A stretch of DNA of 64,000 nt, from NCBI GenBank assembly GCA_039819085.1, contig JBCBSQ010000009.1:1-64000 (forward strand), written 5' to 3'. The position numbers and the translations under genes are program-made. Source of the DNA: MED-G105 sp039819085 (GTDB lineage Bacteria; Pseudomonadota; Alphaproteobacteria; Caulobacterales; Parvularculaceae). Below the pieces are notes generated by a model. That model was not told the origin of the DNA, made no database searches, and was given only the letters and a program-made list of their open reading frames with translations. Every line of letters begins with the position of its first letter. The stretch's first letter is position 1. Below, piece by piece: positions 1 through 9,129 of this stretch.

Positions 1-431
1 TCGACGAAATCCGTGCGCCAACTGCCATTGGCCTTGTCAGTCACGTCAACGGTGAAAAAGTCCCGCCGTCGCGAAGGGTCTTCCTTGCAGACATCCTGAT
101 TGCGCAGATTAAAGTAGCCGTCTGAGGGCTCGACGCATAAAGGCGTGTCGCCGGACCATGACCGAAGCGGACCCAAATGCCCTTCAATTGCTTCGCCATA
201 GACGAAGTAGCGGCCGGGATTGGTCGTCTCGGTCAATACGACTTTGCACTGGCCGGGATTTAGCCGCCACCAGCCGCGTGTGGCGAGGCGGTCGCCATCG
301 ACATATGCGATTGCGGCGGAAACGACGTAACTCGTCTTGTTGCACAAACTGTACTTGGCCTGCGCGGCGCCGGTCAGGCAGAGGGCGCCCGCTAGGACGG
401 CGACGGCGAGGCGAACTGCTCCAGACATCAT
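1..431 (-). CDS. DUF1036-type periplasmic protein (5' part only, cut by window edge)
   Basis: Only the first 143 codons lie in the window; the gene runs off the left edge. Translation gives a clean signal peptide (residues 1-25, ending Ala-Gln-Ala) followed by LCNKTSYVVSAAIAYVDG, a Trp-rich stretch (RGWWRLNPGQC) and a second Cys-bearing segment. This pattern of paired cysteines and W-G-W/P residues is typical of DUF1036 proteins, small periplasmic proteins of unknown function common in alphaproteobacteria. Two ATGs stand in tandem (431 and 428); GGAG sits five bases before the first. It is transcribed divergently from priA across about 190 bases. Confidence 0.8.
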   Translation of the reverse strand, partial: MMSGAVRLAVAVLAGALCLTGAAQAKYSLCNKTSYVVSAAIAYVDGDRLATRGWWRLNPGQCKVVLTETTNPGRYFVYGEAIEGHLGPLRSWSGDTPLCVEPSDGYFNLRNQDVCKEDPSRRRDFFTVDVTDKANGSWRTDFV

Positions 432-621
432 CTGGGCTCCTATGCGCGAGGTCGAGTGACGCGGCCAAGAGTCAAATCGGCCATGGGACGTTAGGTATGT
501 CGATCTTTGGTTACGTTGTTCTTTGGTTTTGTGGTTGTGTCGCCGAACGAAGAGAGGGCGGGCGACAGACGCGTCCGATGGCGCGTAATTCACCCGAAAC
601 CGAGGCGACGATCAAGCAGCT

Positions 622-2838
622 GTGACTAATCTCCAATCGGGCGACAATGCGGCGCGGGTTCGCGTTTTGTTTCCGACGCCGCTGGACAAGCCTTTCGATT
701 ACCTGCCGCCGGAGAATGCGGCCGTCCGATCCCCGCCGGGCGCGTTCGTCGTGGCGCCCTTTGGCGGGCGCTCGCGTATTGGCGTCGTCTGGCCTGACGA
801 TCTTGCTCCGTTGCATGAAGCCCTGACGCCGCTCGAAAAGCTGAAGCGGATTGAGCGCGTCGTCGATGCGCCGCCGCTAGAGGCCGACGTCCTCGCATTC
901 ATCCGCTGGACCGCCGACTACACGATGGCGCCGCTCGGCGCGGCCTTGCGGCTCGTGATTCGAAGCGGTGACGTCGCTGTTCGCCCGGCCCCGCATAAGG
1001 CCTACGTTTTTACGCCAGATGCGGAGGCGCGCCTTGCGGGACGGGTGACGGCCGCTCGGCGCCGGGCGCTGGCCGCCGCAGCGGCGCCTGCGCGCGTTGC
1101 GGACATAGCGGGGGTGGCGAACGTCGGTGAAGGGGTCGTCAGGGGACTGATTAAGGCGGGCGCGCTTGCGCCGGTTGAGCTTGACCCGGACGCGCCATTT
1201 GCGCCGCCTGACCTGCGGCGCGCCGGCGCCGCGCTGTCGCCGGAGCAGGCCGCGGCTTCGGACCGCTTGCGCGATCATGCGAGGACGGGAGAAGGCGCGC
1301 TTCTTCTTGATGGCGTCACAGGCAGCGGCAAGACCGAGGTTTATCTTGAAGCCATCGCTGCGGCCCTCGCGCAGGACGAGGATGCGCAGGCGCTCATCAT
1401 GATCCCGGAGATTGCGTTGACGCTGCCGTTCCTGACGCGCGTCGCCGATCGCTTCGGCGCCGAACCCGCCGCCTGGCATTCGGAGCTGGGCGCCGCGGCG
1501 CGGCGGCGGGCCTGGCGTCGCGTCGCGGATGGAAGCGCGCGCATCGTCGTTGGCGCGCGCTCCGCGCTATTTCTTCCGTATAAAAAGCTTCGACTTATTG
1601 TAGTCGATGAAGAGCATGAAACCGCCTACAAGCAAGAGGATGGCGTCGTCTATCAGGGGCGCGATCTCGCCGTCGCCCGCGGCGTCCGCGCTCGCTTCCC
1701 CGTCATTCTCGTCTCCGCGACGCCGTCGCTCGAAAGCGTCGTCAATGTCGACAAGGGCCGTTATGGCCTCGCCCGCCTCAGGGCTCGCTTTGGCGGCGCA
1801 ACGACGCCGCCGGTCAACCTGGTCGACATGCGCCGGGACCCGCCGGAGAAAGACGCATGGTTGTCGCCGGTCGCGGTCGAGGAAATCACGCGCACGCTTG
1901 ACGCCGGGGAACAGGCGCTTCTGTTCCTGAACCGGCGCGGGTACGCGCCGATGACGATCTGCCGGAAATGCGGTGAACGGATGAAATCGCCCCATTCCGA
2001 CGCCTGGCTCGTTGAGCATCGCTTCGAAAACCGGCTCGTTTGCCATCACACTGGCTTTTCCATGCCGAAGCCGTCCGCGTGCCCGGCTTGCAAGGCGGTC
2101 GACTCGCTTCGGCCTTGCGGTCCCGGGGTGGAGCGGATCGCCGAAGAAGCGCTGGCGCGCTGGCCTGCGGCGCGCCATGAAATCCTGTCGTCGGACACAG
2201 CGCCGACAGCCGCGGCGATGCGCGGCGTTCTGGACCGCATGGAGGCTGGCGACATCGATCTCCTGGTTGCCACGCAAGTCGTCGCCAAAGGCCACCACTT
2301 TCCGAACCTGACGCTTGTGGTCGTCGTTGACGCAGACATGGGGCTCGCCGGCGGGGACTTAAGGGCCGGCGAGAAGACCTATCAGCTCTTGAGCCAGGTG
2401 GCGGGACGGGCGGGGCGCGCCGCAAAGCCCGGCCGCGCGCTGTTGCAGACGCATCAGCCCGCCGCGCCGGTGTTTCAGGCCCTGAAAGACGGCGATCGCG
2501 ATGCGTTCCTCGCCGCTGAGGCGGATGGCCGCGCCGCGCTTGGGTTTCCTCCCTATGGGCGCCTTGCAGCGGTCATTCTTCGGTCCAAGGACGAAGCGGC
2601 ATTGAAGGCGACGGCCGACGCGCACCGACGCGCCCTCTTTCCCGCGGACGGCGTTGAGGTCATGGGGCCGGCGCCGGCGCCGATCTACCGGCTGCGCGGC
2701 GAGATGCGAATGCGGTTCCTGGTCAAGGCGCGCCGGAACGTGAACGTGCAGGCGTTTCTTGCGGATTGGCTGGGGCGGGCGAAGACGCCAAACGCCGTTC
2801 GCCGCGCCATCGACATTGATCCGTACTCGTTTGTTTAG
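622..2838 (+). CDS. priA: Primosomal protein N' (PriA), replication restart helicase
   Basis: PriA is a 3'-to-5' superfamily 2 DNA helicase that recognises stalled forks and D-loops and reloads the replisome. At 738 residues it has the usual length. Visible are the N-terminal DNA-binding region (LFPTPLDKPFDYLPP), Walker A GVTGSGKT near residue 231, the DEEH box near 329, and the zinc-binding insertion with cysteine pairs near 447/450, 474 and 487/490. The C-terminal helicase motif QVAGRAGR is intact. The start codon is GTG. The gene stands alone; the next gene downstream is convergent. Confidence 0.96.
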   Translation: MTNLQSGDNAARVRVLFPTPLDKPFDYLPPENAAVRSPPGAFVVAPFGGRSRIGVVWPDDLAPLHEALTPLEKLKRIERVVDAPPLEADVLAFIRWTADYTMAPLGAALRLVIRSGDVAVRPAPHKAYVFTPDAEARLAGRVTAARRRALAAAAAPARVADIAGVANVGEGVVRGLIKAGALAPVELDPDAPFAPPDLRRAGAALSPEQAAASDRLRDHARTGEGALLLDGVTGSGKTEVYLEAIAAALAQDEDAQALIMIPEIALTLPFLTRVADRFGAEPAAWHSELGAAARRRAWRRVADGSARIVVGARSALFLPYKKLRLIVVDEEHETAYKQEDGVVYQGRDLAVARGVRARFPVILVSATPSLESVVNVDKGRYGLARLRARFGGATTPPVNLVDMRRDPPEKDAWLSPVAVEEITRTLDAGEQALLFLNRRGYAPMTICRKCGERMKSPHSDAWLVEHRFENRLVCHHTGFSMPKPSACPACKAVDSLRPCGPGVERIAEEALARWPAARHEILSSDTAPTAAAMRGVLDRMEAGDIDLLVATQVVAKGHHFPNLTLVVVVDADMGLAGGDLRAGEKTYQLLSQVAGRAGRAAKPGRALLQTHQPAAPVFQALKDGDRDAFLAAEADGRAALGFPPYGRLAAVILRSKDEAALKATADAHRRALFPADGVEVMGPAPAPIYRLRGEMRMRFLVKARRNVNVQAFLADWLGRAKTPNAVRRAIDIDPYSFV

Positions 2839-2884
2839 ACGCAGCGTCTGTCTAGACGCGGCGTCGGGGGCGCCGCGTCGCGCC

Positions 2885-4900
2885 TTATTCGCCGATGCGA
2901 GATTTGATGAACCGTAGCGATTCCCTCAACATGGCGGTCCGGGTCTCGCCGCTGGAAAGCCAGTGATCCTCGCCTTTCAGCCGGATGAGCTCCCATTCCT
3001 TGCCTGCGGCCGCGAGCGCTTTCGCCATGTTCTCGCTCTGATAGAACGGCACGACCGTATCGTCTTCGCCGTGGATGAGCAGGATTGGCGGTCCGGCGCG
3101 ATCGGCGATCCGCTCCGGACTGACCGCGATCAGCTCCTCTTCGTCGCGGAAGCGGCTGCCGATGCGCGTTTCCCAATAGGTCGCCGCATACTCGCCTTCC
3201 TGCGTGGCGGCGTGCCCGATCATTTTCGGCAGGTCCGAGACGCCGTTGACGCTGACGGCGCACTTGTAGAGATCGGGCGTCAGGGTTGCGCCGGCGAGCG
3301 CCGCATAGCCGCCATAGCTCGCGCCGACAATGCAGATGCGGTCCGGGTCAGCGGCGCCGTCGGCGATCAGCTTCTTCACGCCGTTTGTAATGTCGTCCTG
3401 CATCTTCCGGCCCCATTCTCCGTAGCCGGCGCGCGTAAACGCTTCGCCATAGCCTGATGAGCCTCGAAAATTCGGTTGGTAGACGGCGTATCCGTTCGCT
3501 GCGTAAAACGCCGCCCACCAGTCGTAGTTGAGCGTGTCGCGTCCGGCCGGTCCGCCATGAGGCAGGACAATCAGCGGCAGCCGCTGACCCCACTTGCCCT
3601 CGGGCGCCGTCACATACCCCTCAATCTTGAGTCCGTCCGGCGCGACATAGTCGAAACGCCTCCGGTCCGTGACATCTTCGGCGAGTTCGGGTCTTGTGGA
3701 CGAAAAGAAGTCAAGGGTCTTTTTCTCGTCGTCGTAGATCATCAGTTCGACGGGACGGTCCGAATAGACCGCCCTTACAATCATGGACTTCTTGTCGGTC
3801 GACGTTGAACTGACGGAGGCGAGCGCGTCCGGCAGAGCCTTGTCCAGTTGGCGGGACTTTTTGCCAAGCGCTTCATCGAAGAACACCGCCTTATCGGGCG
3901 CTGAGCGAAAGTACGCCGCTTCGACCCTCGCCGTGTTCTGATTATATCTGACCCCGGTGACGTCTGACGCGTCGTCGCTCGCCAGGACGCGGGTCTCTTC
4001 GCCAGTGGCGAGGCTGAGGCCGACGAGGATGTCAGTCTTCCCCGGCCGCCTCTTCAGTGCCGCGACTTCGACGTCGTCTGAGGCGGCGCCGGCCAGACGT
4101 CCAAAGAGCGTGTAAGGAGCGAGCGCGCCCTTCGGCAACTCCAAGCGTTTTGCGAGGCTCATCCGCTTTTCGCCAGGGCGAAGCGCGAAGAGATTGTATT
4201 CCTGACCATCGAACTCCGCGAGCATGATCGCGTCTCCGGCGTCATCGACCACCCAATCGATCGCCGCTGGCGTTCCGGCGCTCGTGGCGCGTCCACGCCC
4301 ATTCTTAAGATTGACCTTGAAAAGCGAATAGCCGCCTGTCGCATTGCGGCCCGATAGCCGGGTCGGTCCACCGCCGCCGCCGGCGCGTGCCCTGCCGGTC
4401 CAGCGCGCGAAGAGCGCTTCGTCGGGCGACTCCGGAAGCGTATGGATGAGATTGCCGGAACTGGTGATCGCAAATCCGACGTCGGACGAGAAAAGACCAA
4501 CGCTCTTTCCAGACTTCAGCGAGTAAGAAATCCAGCGATAGTACTCAAGCGTTTCAAGGCCCGTGGTGAACTGATCTGTTCTTGTCGTTGAGACAAGGAT
4601 CAGCACATAGTCGTCACCCGCCCAATAAAGCCCTCGCGGTTTCAGATCGCCGATCGCCACGCCGATGGGTTGAGCGCCCGGTTCCTTAAGATTGTAAAGC
4701 ACAAGCAAGGTCCGGCCGCCGACATACTGTAGCATTGCGACGGTTTCGCCGTTCGGGGAGATTTCGGCGTCTGATATCGTTGGCAGGGCCCCGTAGAGCG
4801 CCGCGCTTGCCTGGTTCGGTTGAGCGGCGACTGTTGAAGCGCTCAGCGCGCTCAAGATCGCCGACAGGCCAATTAACCATGCCAACTTGCTACCAGGCAT
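2885..4900 (-). CDS. Secreted S9-family (prolyl oligopeptidase-like) peptidase
   Basis: A two-domain serine peptidase, 671 residues from the chosen start. The N-terminal half resembles a beta-propeller; the C-terminal half is an alpha/beta hydrolase. The nucleophile is Ser528 in GASYGG, with the expected Asp near 612 (HGEDDTVVP) and His near 646 (GEDHW). The start at 4900 is preferred over the upstream in-frame ATG at 4996 because it directly opens a signal peptide (MPGSKLAWLIGLSAILSALS) and is preceded by AGGGGAG. Family members cleave short peptides, often dipeptidyl or acyl-aminoacyl types; the exact substrate cannot be read. Likely periplasmic. A promoter with an embedded palindrome lies just upstream. 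Confidence 0.9.
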   Translation of the reverse strand: MPGSKLAWLIGLSAILSALSASTVAAQPNQASAALYGALPTISDAEISPNGETVAMLQYVGGRTLLVLYNLKEPGAQPIGVAIGDLKPRGLYWAGDDYVLILVSTTRTDQFTTGLETLEYYRWISYSLKSGKSVGLFSSDVGFAITSSGNLIHTLPESPDEALFARWTGRARAGGGGGPTRLSGRNATGGYSLFKVNLKNGRGRATSAGTPAAIDWVVDDAGDAIMLAEFDGQEYNLFALRPGEKRMSLAKRLELPKGALAPYTLFGRLAGAASDDVEVAALKRRPGKTDILVGLSLATGEETRVLASDDASDVTGVRYNQNTARVEAAYFRSAPDKAVFFDEALGKKSRQLDKALPDALASVSSTSTDKKSMIVRAVYSDRPVELMIYDDEKKTLDFFSSTRPELAEDVTDRRRFDYVAPDGLKIEGYVTAPEGKWGQRLPLIVLPHGGPAGRDTLNYDWWAAFYAANGYAVYQPNFRGSSGYGEAFTRAGYGEWGRKMQDDITNGVKKLIADGAADPDRICIVGASYGGYAALAGATLTPDLYKCAVSVNGVSDLPKMIGHAATQEGEYAATYWETRIGSRFRDEEELIAVSPERIADRAGPPILLIHGEDDTVVPFYQSENMAKALAAAGKEWELIRLKGEDHWLSSGETRTAMLRESLRFIKSRIGE

Positions 4901-4919
4901 TATGACTAGCTCCCCTGAA

Positions 4920-4949
4920 ATTCTACAATAGATAACGCATCTATAACAA
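4920..4949 (-). promoter_or_regulatory. Promoter of the S9 peptidase with a palindrome in the spacer
   Basis: On the minus strand TTGTTA (4949-4944) is followed after 18 bases by TAGAAT (4925-4920), a good sigma-70-like pair about 20 bases before the start codon. The spacer holds a perfect inverted repeat, ATAGAT-GCGTT-ATCTAT (4928-4944). A palindrome between -35 and -10 is a classic operator position, so a repressor is plausible but unidentified. Confidence 0.45.
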
Positions 4950-5661
4950 AGAAAACACGAGCGCGCATGGTGTATTTTCACTGAATATTGTCTCAACCGC
5001 GCGGGGAACTGATTCGATTGAGTTGGCGCAGTTGTCGGGATCTGCCCGCTCCTTCAAATGACGACGTTAGATCGCGATCTGGCGGCGCATCGGCAAACGA
5101 TCGCAACAAGCTGGCCGTGGCGAAGCTTGAGGGGCGCGGGTCGACAATAGGCATCCGCGGTCGCCACCGCCCCTTTGGCGTTCGCCGCCCGGTCAGTTGT
5201 CGGTTGCGCGAGCGCCCAGCCATCTTTTGGGGCGTCGTTGCTGGCGGAGCCGCTTGGCGCGCTATTTCGCCGCAATCCACGCCAACGCCTCGAGCAAGCC
5301 CCACCGCCGCGGAAAGGCGCGCCCCGAATCTTTGCATTCGCTACCAAAGCTCGTCACCGGCGACCGGCCAAACGGGGCGCTGTTTGGGCTGGAGTTGGTC
5401 TTGTTGCGCCGGCGAAAGGCGCATGGTAAGCCGCGCGCCAAACTTGGGGTCAGTCCTTTGGTCGCGATGATCGCGTTCATTGGGCGGCCTCAGGGAAGCA
5501 ACTGTTTTTCCAACGGTCCGGTCGGTCGGGCGTCGCCTTTCAACAACGAAAAGGCGGCGCGCTGATGGGAGTAAGGGCCGGTGATCCAGGGCGCATTGGC
5601 AGGCCGCTTCGTCGCGTCAGCGGTCATTCAGCGCTTTGAAGTCTCGGAGGGTTCGCCAGAC
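4950..5661. other. Long region without a recognised gene, upstream of the ATP synthase operon
   Basis: About 700 bases between the S9 peptidase promoter and atpH. Several GC-driven open frames occur on both strands (for example 5197-5565 plus and 5262-5480 minus), but their translations are Arg/Pro/Ala-rich, show no family motif and lack convincing ribosome sites. The last 100 bases presumably carry the atp promoter and the atpH ribosome site (GGAGGG near 5646). It may hold remnants of older genes; I could not identify any. Confidence 0.5.
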
Positions 5662-6240
5662 ATGTCCGCCGCCGCTGCAGCTTCCGCGTCAGGCGCGCCG
5701 CGCGTTTCTCCCGCCGCGTCCCGCTATGTCGACGCGCTGTTTAGTCTGGTCGTCGAGCAAGGCGCGATCGAAGTGGTTGAAGACGACTTCAAAGCCTTGA
5801 ACGCAATGATTGCGGCGGGGGGCGATTTTAGATCGTTCCTGAAAAGCCCCGTCTATGACGCTGGCGACAAGTCCGGCGCGATCGCTGCGATTGCGGACAA
5901 GGCGGGCTTCAGTCAGTTGACGACGAATTTCCTGAAGCTCATCGCCGCTAATCGGCGGCTGTTCGCGCTGGATGAAATGGTGTCGGCGTTCTTCGCGCGG
6001 CTTTCCGAGCATCGCGGCGAAGTCTCGGCTCAGGCGGTTTCCGCCGCGCCGTTGAACAATGACCAGACGGCGCGCCTGCGCGGCGAAATTGAGCGCTATG
6101 TTGGCAAGGCCGTGAATCTCACGACCGCCGTGGATCCCGATCTGTTGGGCGGCATCGTCGTCAAGGTCGGCTCAACGATGGTCGACTCCTCCCTGCGGTC
6201 GAAACTCAATCGACTGAAATCAAAACTGAAAGAGGCGTAA
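5662..6240 (+). CDS. atpH: F1Fo ATP synthase delta subunit
   Basis: The delta subunit sits atop the F1 head and joins it to the Fo b-subunit stator. The 192-residue product has the family pattern: an N-terminal helical bundle (ASRYVDALFSLVVEQGA), a central helical region and the C-terminal hallmark GGIVVKVGSTMVDSSLRSKLNRL. The frame stays open up to 5581, but the ATG at 5662 matches the family length and has GGAGGG upstream. First gene of the atp operon; atpA begins five bases after its stop codon. Confidence 0.95.
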   Translation: MSAAAAASASGAPRVSPAASRYVDALFSLVVEQGAIEVVEDDFKALNAMIAAGGDFRSFLKSPVYDAGDKSGAIAAIADKAGFSQLTTNFLKLIAANRRLFALDEMVSAFFARLSEHRGEVSAQAVSAAPLNNDQTARLRGEIERYVGKAVNLTTAVDPDLLGGIVVKVGSTMVDSSLRSKLNRLKSKLKEA

Positions 6241-6245
6241 TCCCC

Positions 6246-7775
6246 ATGGAGCTCCAGGCGGCGGAAATCTCGTCCATCCTGAAACAGCAGATCAAGGACT
6301 TCGGCAAGGACGCTGAAGTTTCCGAGATCGGCCAGGTCCTGTCGGTCGGCGACGGCATCGCGCGGGTCTATGGCCTCGACAATGTCCAGGCCGGTGAAAT
6401 GGTCGAGTTCGCAAATGGCGCGAAGGGCATGGCGCTGAACCTTGAGCGCGACAATGTCGGCGTCGTGATTTTCGGCGAAGACCGCGAGATCAAGGAAGGC
6501 GACACGGTCAAGCGCACGAACGCCATCGTCGACGTGCCCGTGGGCAAGGGGCTCTTGGGCCGCGTCGTCGACCCGCTCGGCAATCCGATCGATGGTAAAG
6601 GGCCGATCGTTTACGAGACGCGTCGTCTCGTCGACGTGAAGGCGCCGGGCATCCTGCCGCGCAAATCCGTGCACGAACCGGTGCAGACGGGCATCAAGGC
6701 GATCGACGCGATGATCCCGATCGGCCGCGGCCAGCGCGAGCTTGTCATCGGCGACCGCCAAACCGGCAAAACCGCCATCTGCATTGACGCCATCCTCAAT
6801 CAGAAAGCGGCGAACCAGGGCGACGACGAATCAAAGAAGCTCTACTGCGTCTATGTCGCCGTCGGCCAGAAGCGCTCGACCGTCGCGCAGATCGTCAAGA
6901 CGCTCGAGGACAATGGCGCGCTCGACTATTCGATCGTCGTCGCCGCGACGGCGTCGGAACCGGCGCCGCTGCAGTTCCTGGCGCCGTTCGCCGGCTGCGC
7001 CATGGGCGAATACTTCCGCGACAACGGCATGCATTCACTCATCATCTATGATGATTTGTCGAAGCAGGCGGTCGCCTATCGCCAGATGTCGCTTCTCCTG
7101 CGCCGTCCGCCGGGCCGCGAAGCCTATCCGGGCGACGTCTTCTATCTGCACTCGCGGCTTCTGGAGCGCGCGGCGAAGCTGAACGAAGACAACGGCCTCG
7201 GCTCCATGACCGCGCTGCCGATCATCGAAACCCAGGCGAACGACGTGTCGGCCTATATTCCGACGAACGTCATTTCGATCACCGACGGCCAGATCTTTCT
7301 GGAGACGGACCTTTTCTATCAGGGCATCCGTCCGGCGGTGAACGTCGGCCTCTCCGTGTCGCGCGTCGGCTCCTCGGCGCAGATCAAGGCGATGAAGCAG
7401 GTCGCGGGCAAGATCAAAGGCGAGCTTGCTCAGTACCGGGAATTGGCCGCGTTCGCGCAGTTTGGCTCCGATCTCGACGCGACGACGCAACAGATCCTCA
7501 ATCGCGGCGATCGCCTCACCGAACTGATGAAGCAGCCGCAGTATTCGCCGCTGCTCGTGGAGGAGCAGGTCTGCGTCATATTCGCCGGCGTGCGCGGTTA
7601 TCTAGACAAAGTCGCCAAGGACAAGGTGCAGGAGTTTGAGGCCGAATTCCTCCGGAAACTGAAGGGTGACCATGCTGACCTTCTGACGGCGATCCGCGAT
7701 GGCGGCAAGCTGACTGATGAGTTGGAGAAGCAGCTGGCGGATATTCTTGATACGTTTGCGAAGAACTTCGCGTAA
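6246..7775 (+). CDS. atpA: F1Fo ATP synthase alpha subunit
   Basis: Non-catalytic nucleotide-binding subunit of the F1 hexamer, 509 residues, full length. The P-loop GDRQTGKT lies near residue 169. The alpha-subunit signature region (PAVNVGLSVSRVGSSAQ) and the C-terminal helical domain are complete. It is tightly packed behind atpH. The next operon gene is not atpG, as usual, but a small lipoprotein starting 59 bases downstream. Confidence 0.98.
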   Translation: MELQAAEISSILKQQIKDFGKDAEVSEIGQVLSVGDGIARVYGLDNVQAGEMVEFANGAKGMALNLERDNVGVVIFGEDREIKEGDTVKRTNAIVDVPVGKGLLGRVVDPLGNPIDGKGPIVYETRRLVDVKAPGILPRKSVHEPVQTGIKAIDAMIPIGRGQRELVIGDRQTGKTAICIDAILNQKAANQGDDESKKLYCVYVAVGQKRSTVAQIVKTLEDNGALDYSIVVAATASEPAPLQFLAPFAGCAMGEYFRDNGMHSLIIYDDLSKQAVAYRQMSLLLRRPPGREAYPGDVFYLHSRLLERAAKLNEDNGLGSMTALPIIETQANDVSAYIPTNVISITDGQIFLETDLFYQGIRPAVNVGLSVSRVGSSAQIKAMKQVAGKIKGELAQYRELAAFAQFGSDLDATTQQILNRGDRLTELMKQPQYSPLLVEEQVCVIFAGVRGYLDKVAKDKVQEFEAEFLRKLKGDHADLLTAIRDGGKLTDELEKQLADILDTFAKNFA

Positions 7776-7834
7776 GGGCGCGCCGAGACCCGTCTTCGCC
7801 GTCGCGGATTGAAAAAAGCAGGGTGGAGGTGAAT

Positions 7835-8206
7835 ATGCGTGCACGTATGACATTTCTGGCGGCGCTGGCGATAGCGGCGCTCGCGGCGTGTGCGTCCGGA
7901 TCGGACACCGAGGCCGCCAACGAGAGTGACGCCGCGACCCAGGCCGGGGCGGTGGCGTCCAGCGATATGACGACGGACGGAGGAGACGTGACGCAATCGC
8001 CTAAAGGATTTGACGATCCGGACGCGTGCGGCGCATCTCGTTATGAGTCGTTGATCGGCACGAACATTGCGGCGGTAACGTTGCCGGAGGGGCGAAAAGT
8101 CCGTGTCCTGAAACCCGGCGCCATCGCGACCATGGACTACAGCCCGAACCGATTGAACATCCATGTCGACGAGGACGGCGTCATTACGCGCGTCCGGTGC
8201 GGATAA
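7835..8206 (+). CDS. Lipoprotein with a peptidase inhibitor I78-like domain, inside the atp operon
   Basis: A 123-residue lipoprotein with a lipobox ending at Cys19 (ALAAC). After a Thr/Ser/Asp-rich linker, residues 63-123 match the I78 (elastase inhibitor-like) pattern: a Cys at each end (Cys65 and Cys122), an IG-x-N motif, KVRVLKPG, ATMDYSPNRLNIHVDEDG and a terminal RCG. Known I78 proteins inhibit serine proteases. The ATG at 7835 was chosen because GGAGGT lies four bases upstream; an earlier GTG lacks this. It is inserted between atpA and atpG in the same direction. Its target is unknown; a role protecting envelope proteins is only inference. Confidence 0.82.
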   Translation: MRARMTFLAALAIAALAACASGSDTEAANESDAATQAGAVASSDMTTDGGDVTQSPKGFDDPDACGASRYESLIGTNIAAVTLPEGRKVRVLKPGAIATMDYSPNRLNIHVDEDGVITRVRCG

Positions 8207-8222
8207 ACACGAGACGCAGGCA

Positions 8223-9104
8223 ATGCCCTCCCTAAAAGAACTGAAAAACCGGATCGGGTCGGTCAAGTCGACCAAGAAGATCACGAAGGCGAAGCAGATG
8301 GTCGCCGCTGCGAAGCTCCGCCGCGCTGAAGAGGCGGCGAAGGCCGCCCGTCCGTATGCGGTGGAGATGGAGGGCGTTCTCGCAAATCTCTCGGCCGCGG
8401 CGAAGGACAACCCGAACGCGCCGCGGCTCCTCGCCGGGACGGGCTCGGACGAGACGCACCTCCTGATCGTCGCAACGGCCGACAAGGGCCTCTGCGGCGC
8501 CTTCAACTCCAACATTGTCCGTCTTGCCCGCGAACGCATCGTCGCGCTGCAAGCCCAAGGCAAGGTCGTCAAGCTGATCTGCGTCGGCCGCAAAGGCGAG
8601 GATCAACTGAAGCGCCTTTATGGCGACCTCATCGTCTGGAAGACGAACTTCGTCGAGATCAAGTCGATCGGCTTCCATGAAGCGCAGGAAATCGCGGAGA
8701 AGGTGCTGGAGATGTTCCGCGCCGGCGAATTCGACGTCGCGACGCTCTTCTATGGCGAGTTCAAGAACGTCGTCAGCCAGGTGCCGACCGCGCAGCAGAT
8801 CATCCCCGCTGAGGCGCCGGAGGGTGTCGAAGCGCCGGATTTGAAAGGCGCGATTTACGACTACGAGCCCGACGAGGAAGAGATCCTGAGAACGCTTCTG
8901 CCGCGTTATGTGGCGGTGCAGATCTTCCGGGCGCTGCTTGAAAACATCGCCTCGGAACAGGCCGCGTCCATGACCGCTATGGACAACGCCACGCGCAATG
9001 CGGGCGAGCTGATCGACAAGCTGACGCTGCAATACAACCGCGCCCGCCAGGCGCAGATCACCAAGGAGCTCATTGAAATCATCTCCGGCGCGGAGGCGCT
9101 CTAG
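8223..9104 (+). CDS. atpG: F1Fo ATP synthase gamma subunit
   Basis: Central rotor shaft of F1, 293 residues, full length. The N-terminal coiled coil (SLKELKNRIGSVKSTKKITK, then AMKMVAAAKLR-like QMVAAAKLRRA) and the C-terminal coiled coil (AMDNATRNAGELIDKLTLQY, ending EIISGAEAL) are both present. The start at 8223 fits the family; an open frame further upstream overlaps the lipoprotein gene and was not used. It begins 16 bases after the I78 lipoprotein stop. Confidence 0.97.
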   Translation: MPSLKELKNRIGSVKSTKKITKAKQMVAAAKLRRAEEAAKAARPYAVEMEGVLANLSAAAKDNPNAPRLLAGTGSDETHLLIVATADKGLCGAFNSNIVRLARERIVALQAQGKVVKLICVGRKGEDQLKRLYGDLIVWKTNFVEIKSIGFHEAQEIAEKVLEMFRAGEFDVATLFYGEFKNVVSQVPTAQQIIPAEAPEGVEAPDLKGAIYDYEPDEEEILRTLLPRYVAVQIFRALLENIASEQAASMTAMDNATRNAGELIDKLTLQYNRARQAQITKELIEIISGAEAL

Positions 9105-9129
9105 GCGGCGCATCGCGAAAGGAGCGGCT

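Noticed and set aside
158..625. Plus-strand ORF of 155 codons upstream of priA
   Set aside because: It is antisense to the DUF1036 gene, Arg/Ser-rich, and has no ribosome site or motif.
4988..5470. ORFs in the gap before atpH on both strands
   Set aside because: GC-driven open frames with Arg/Pro/Ala-rich translations, no family motif, no clear starts.
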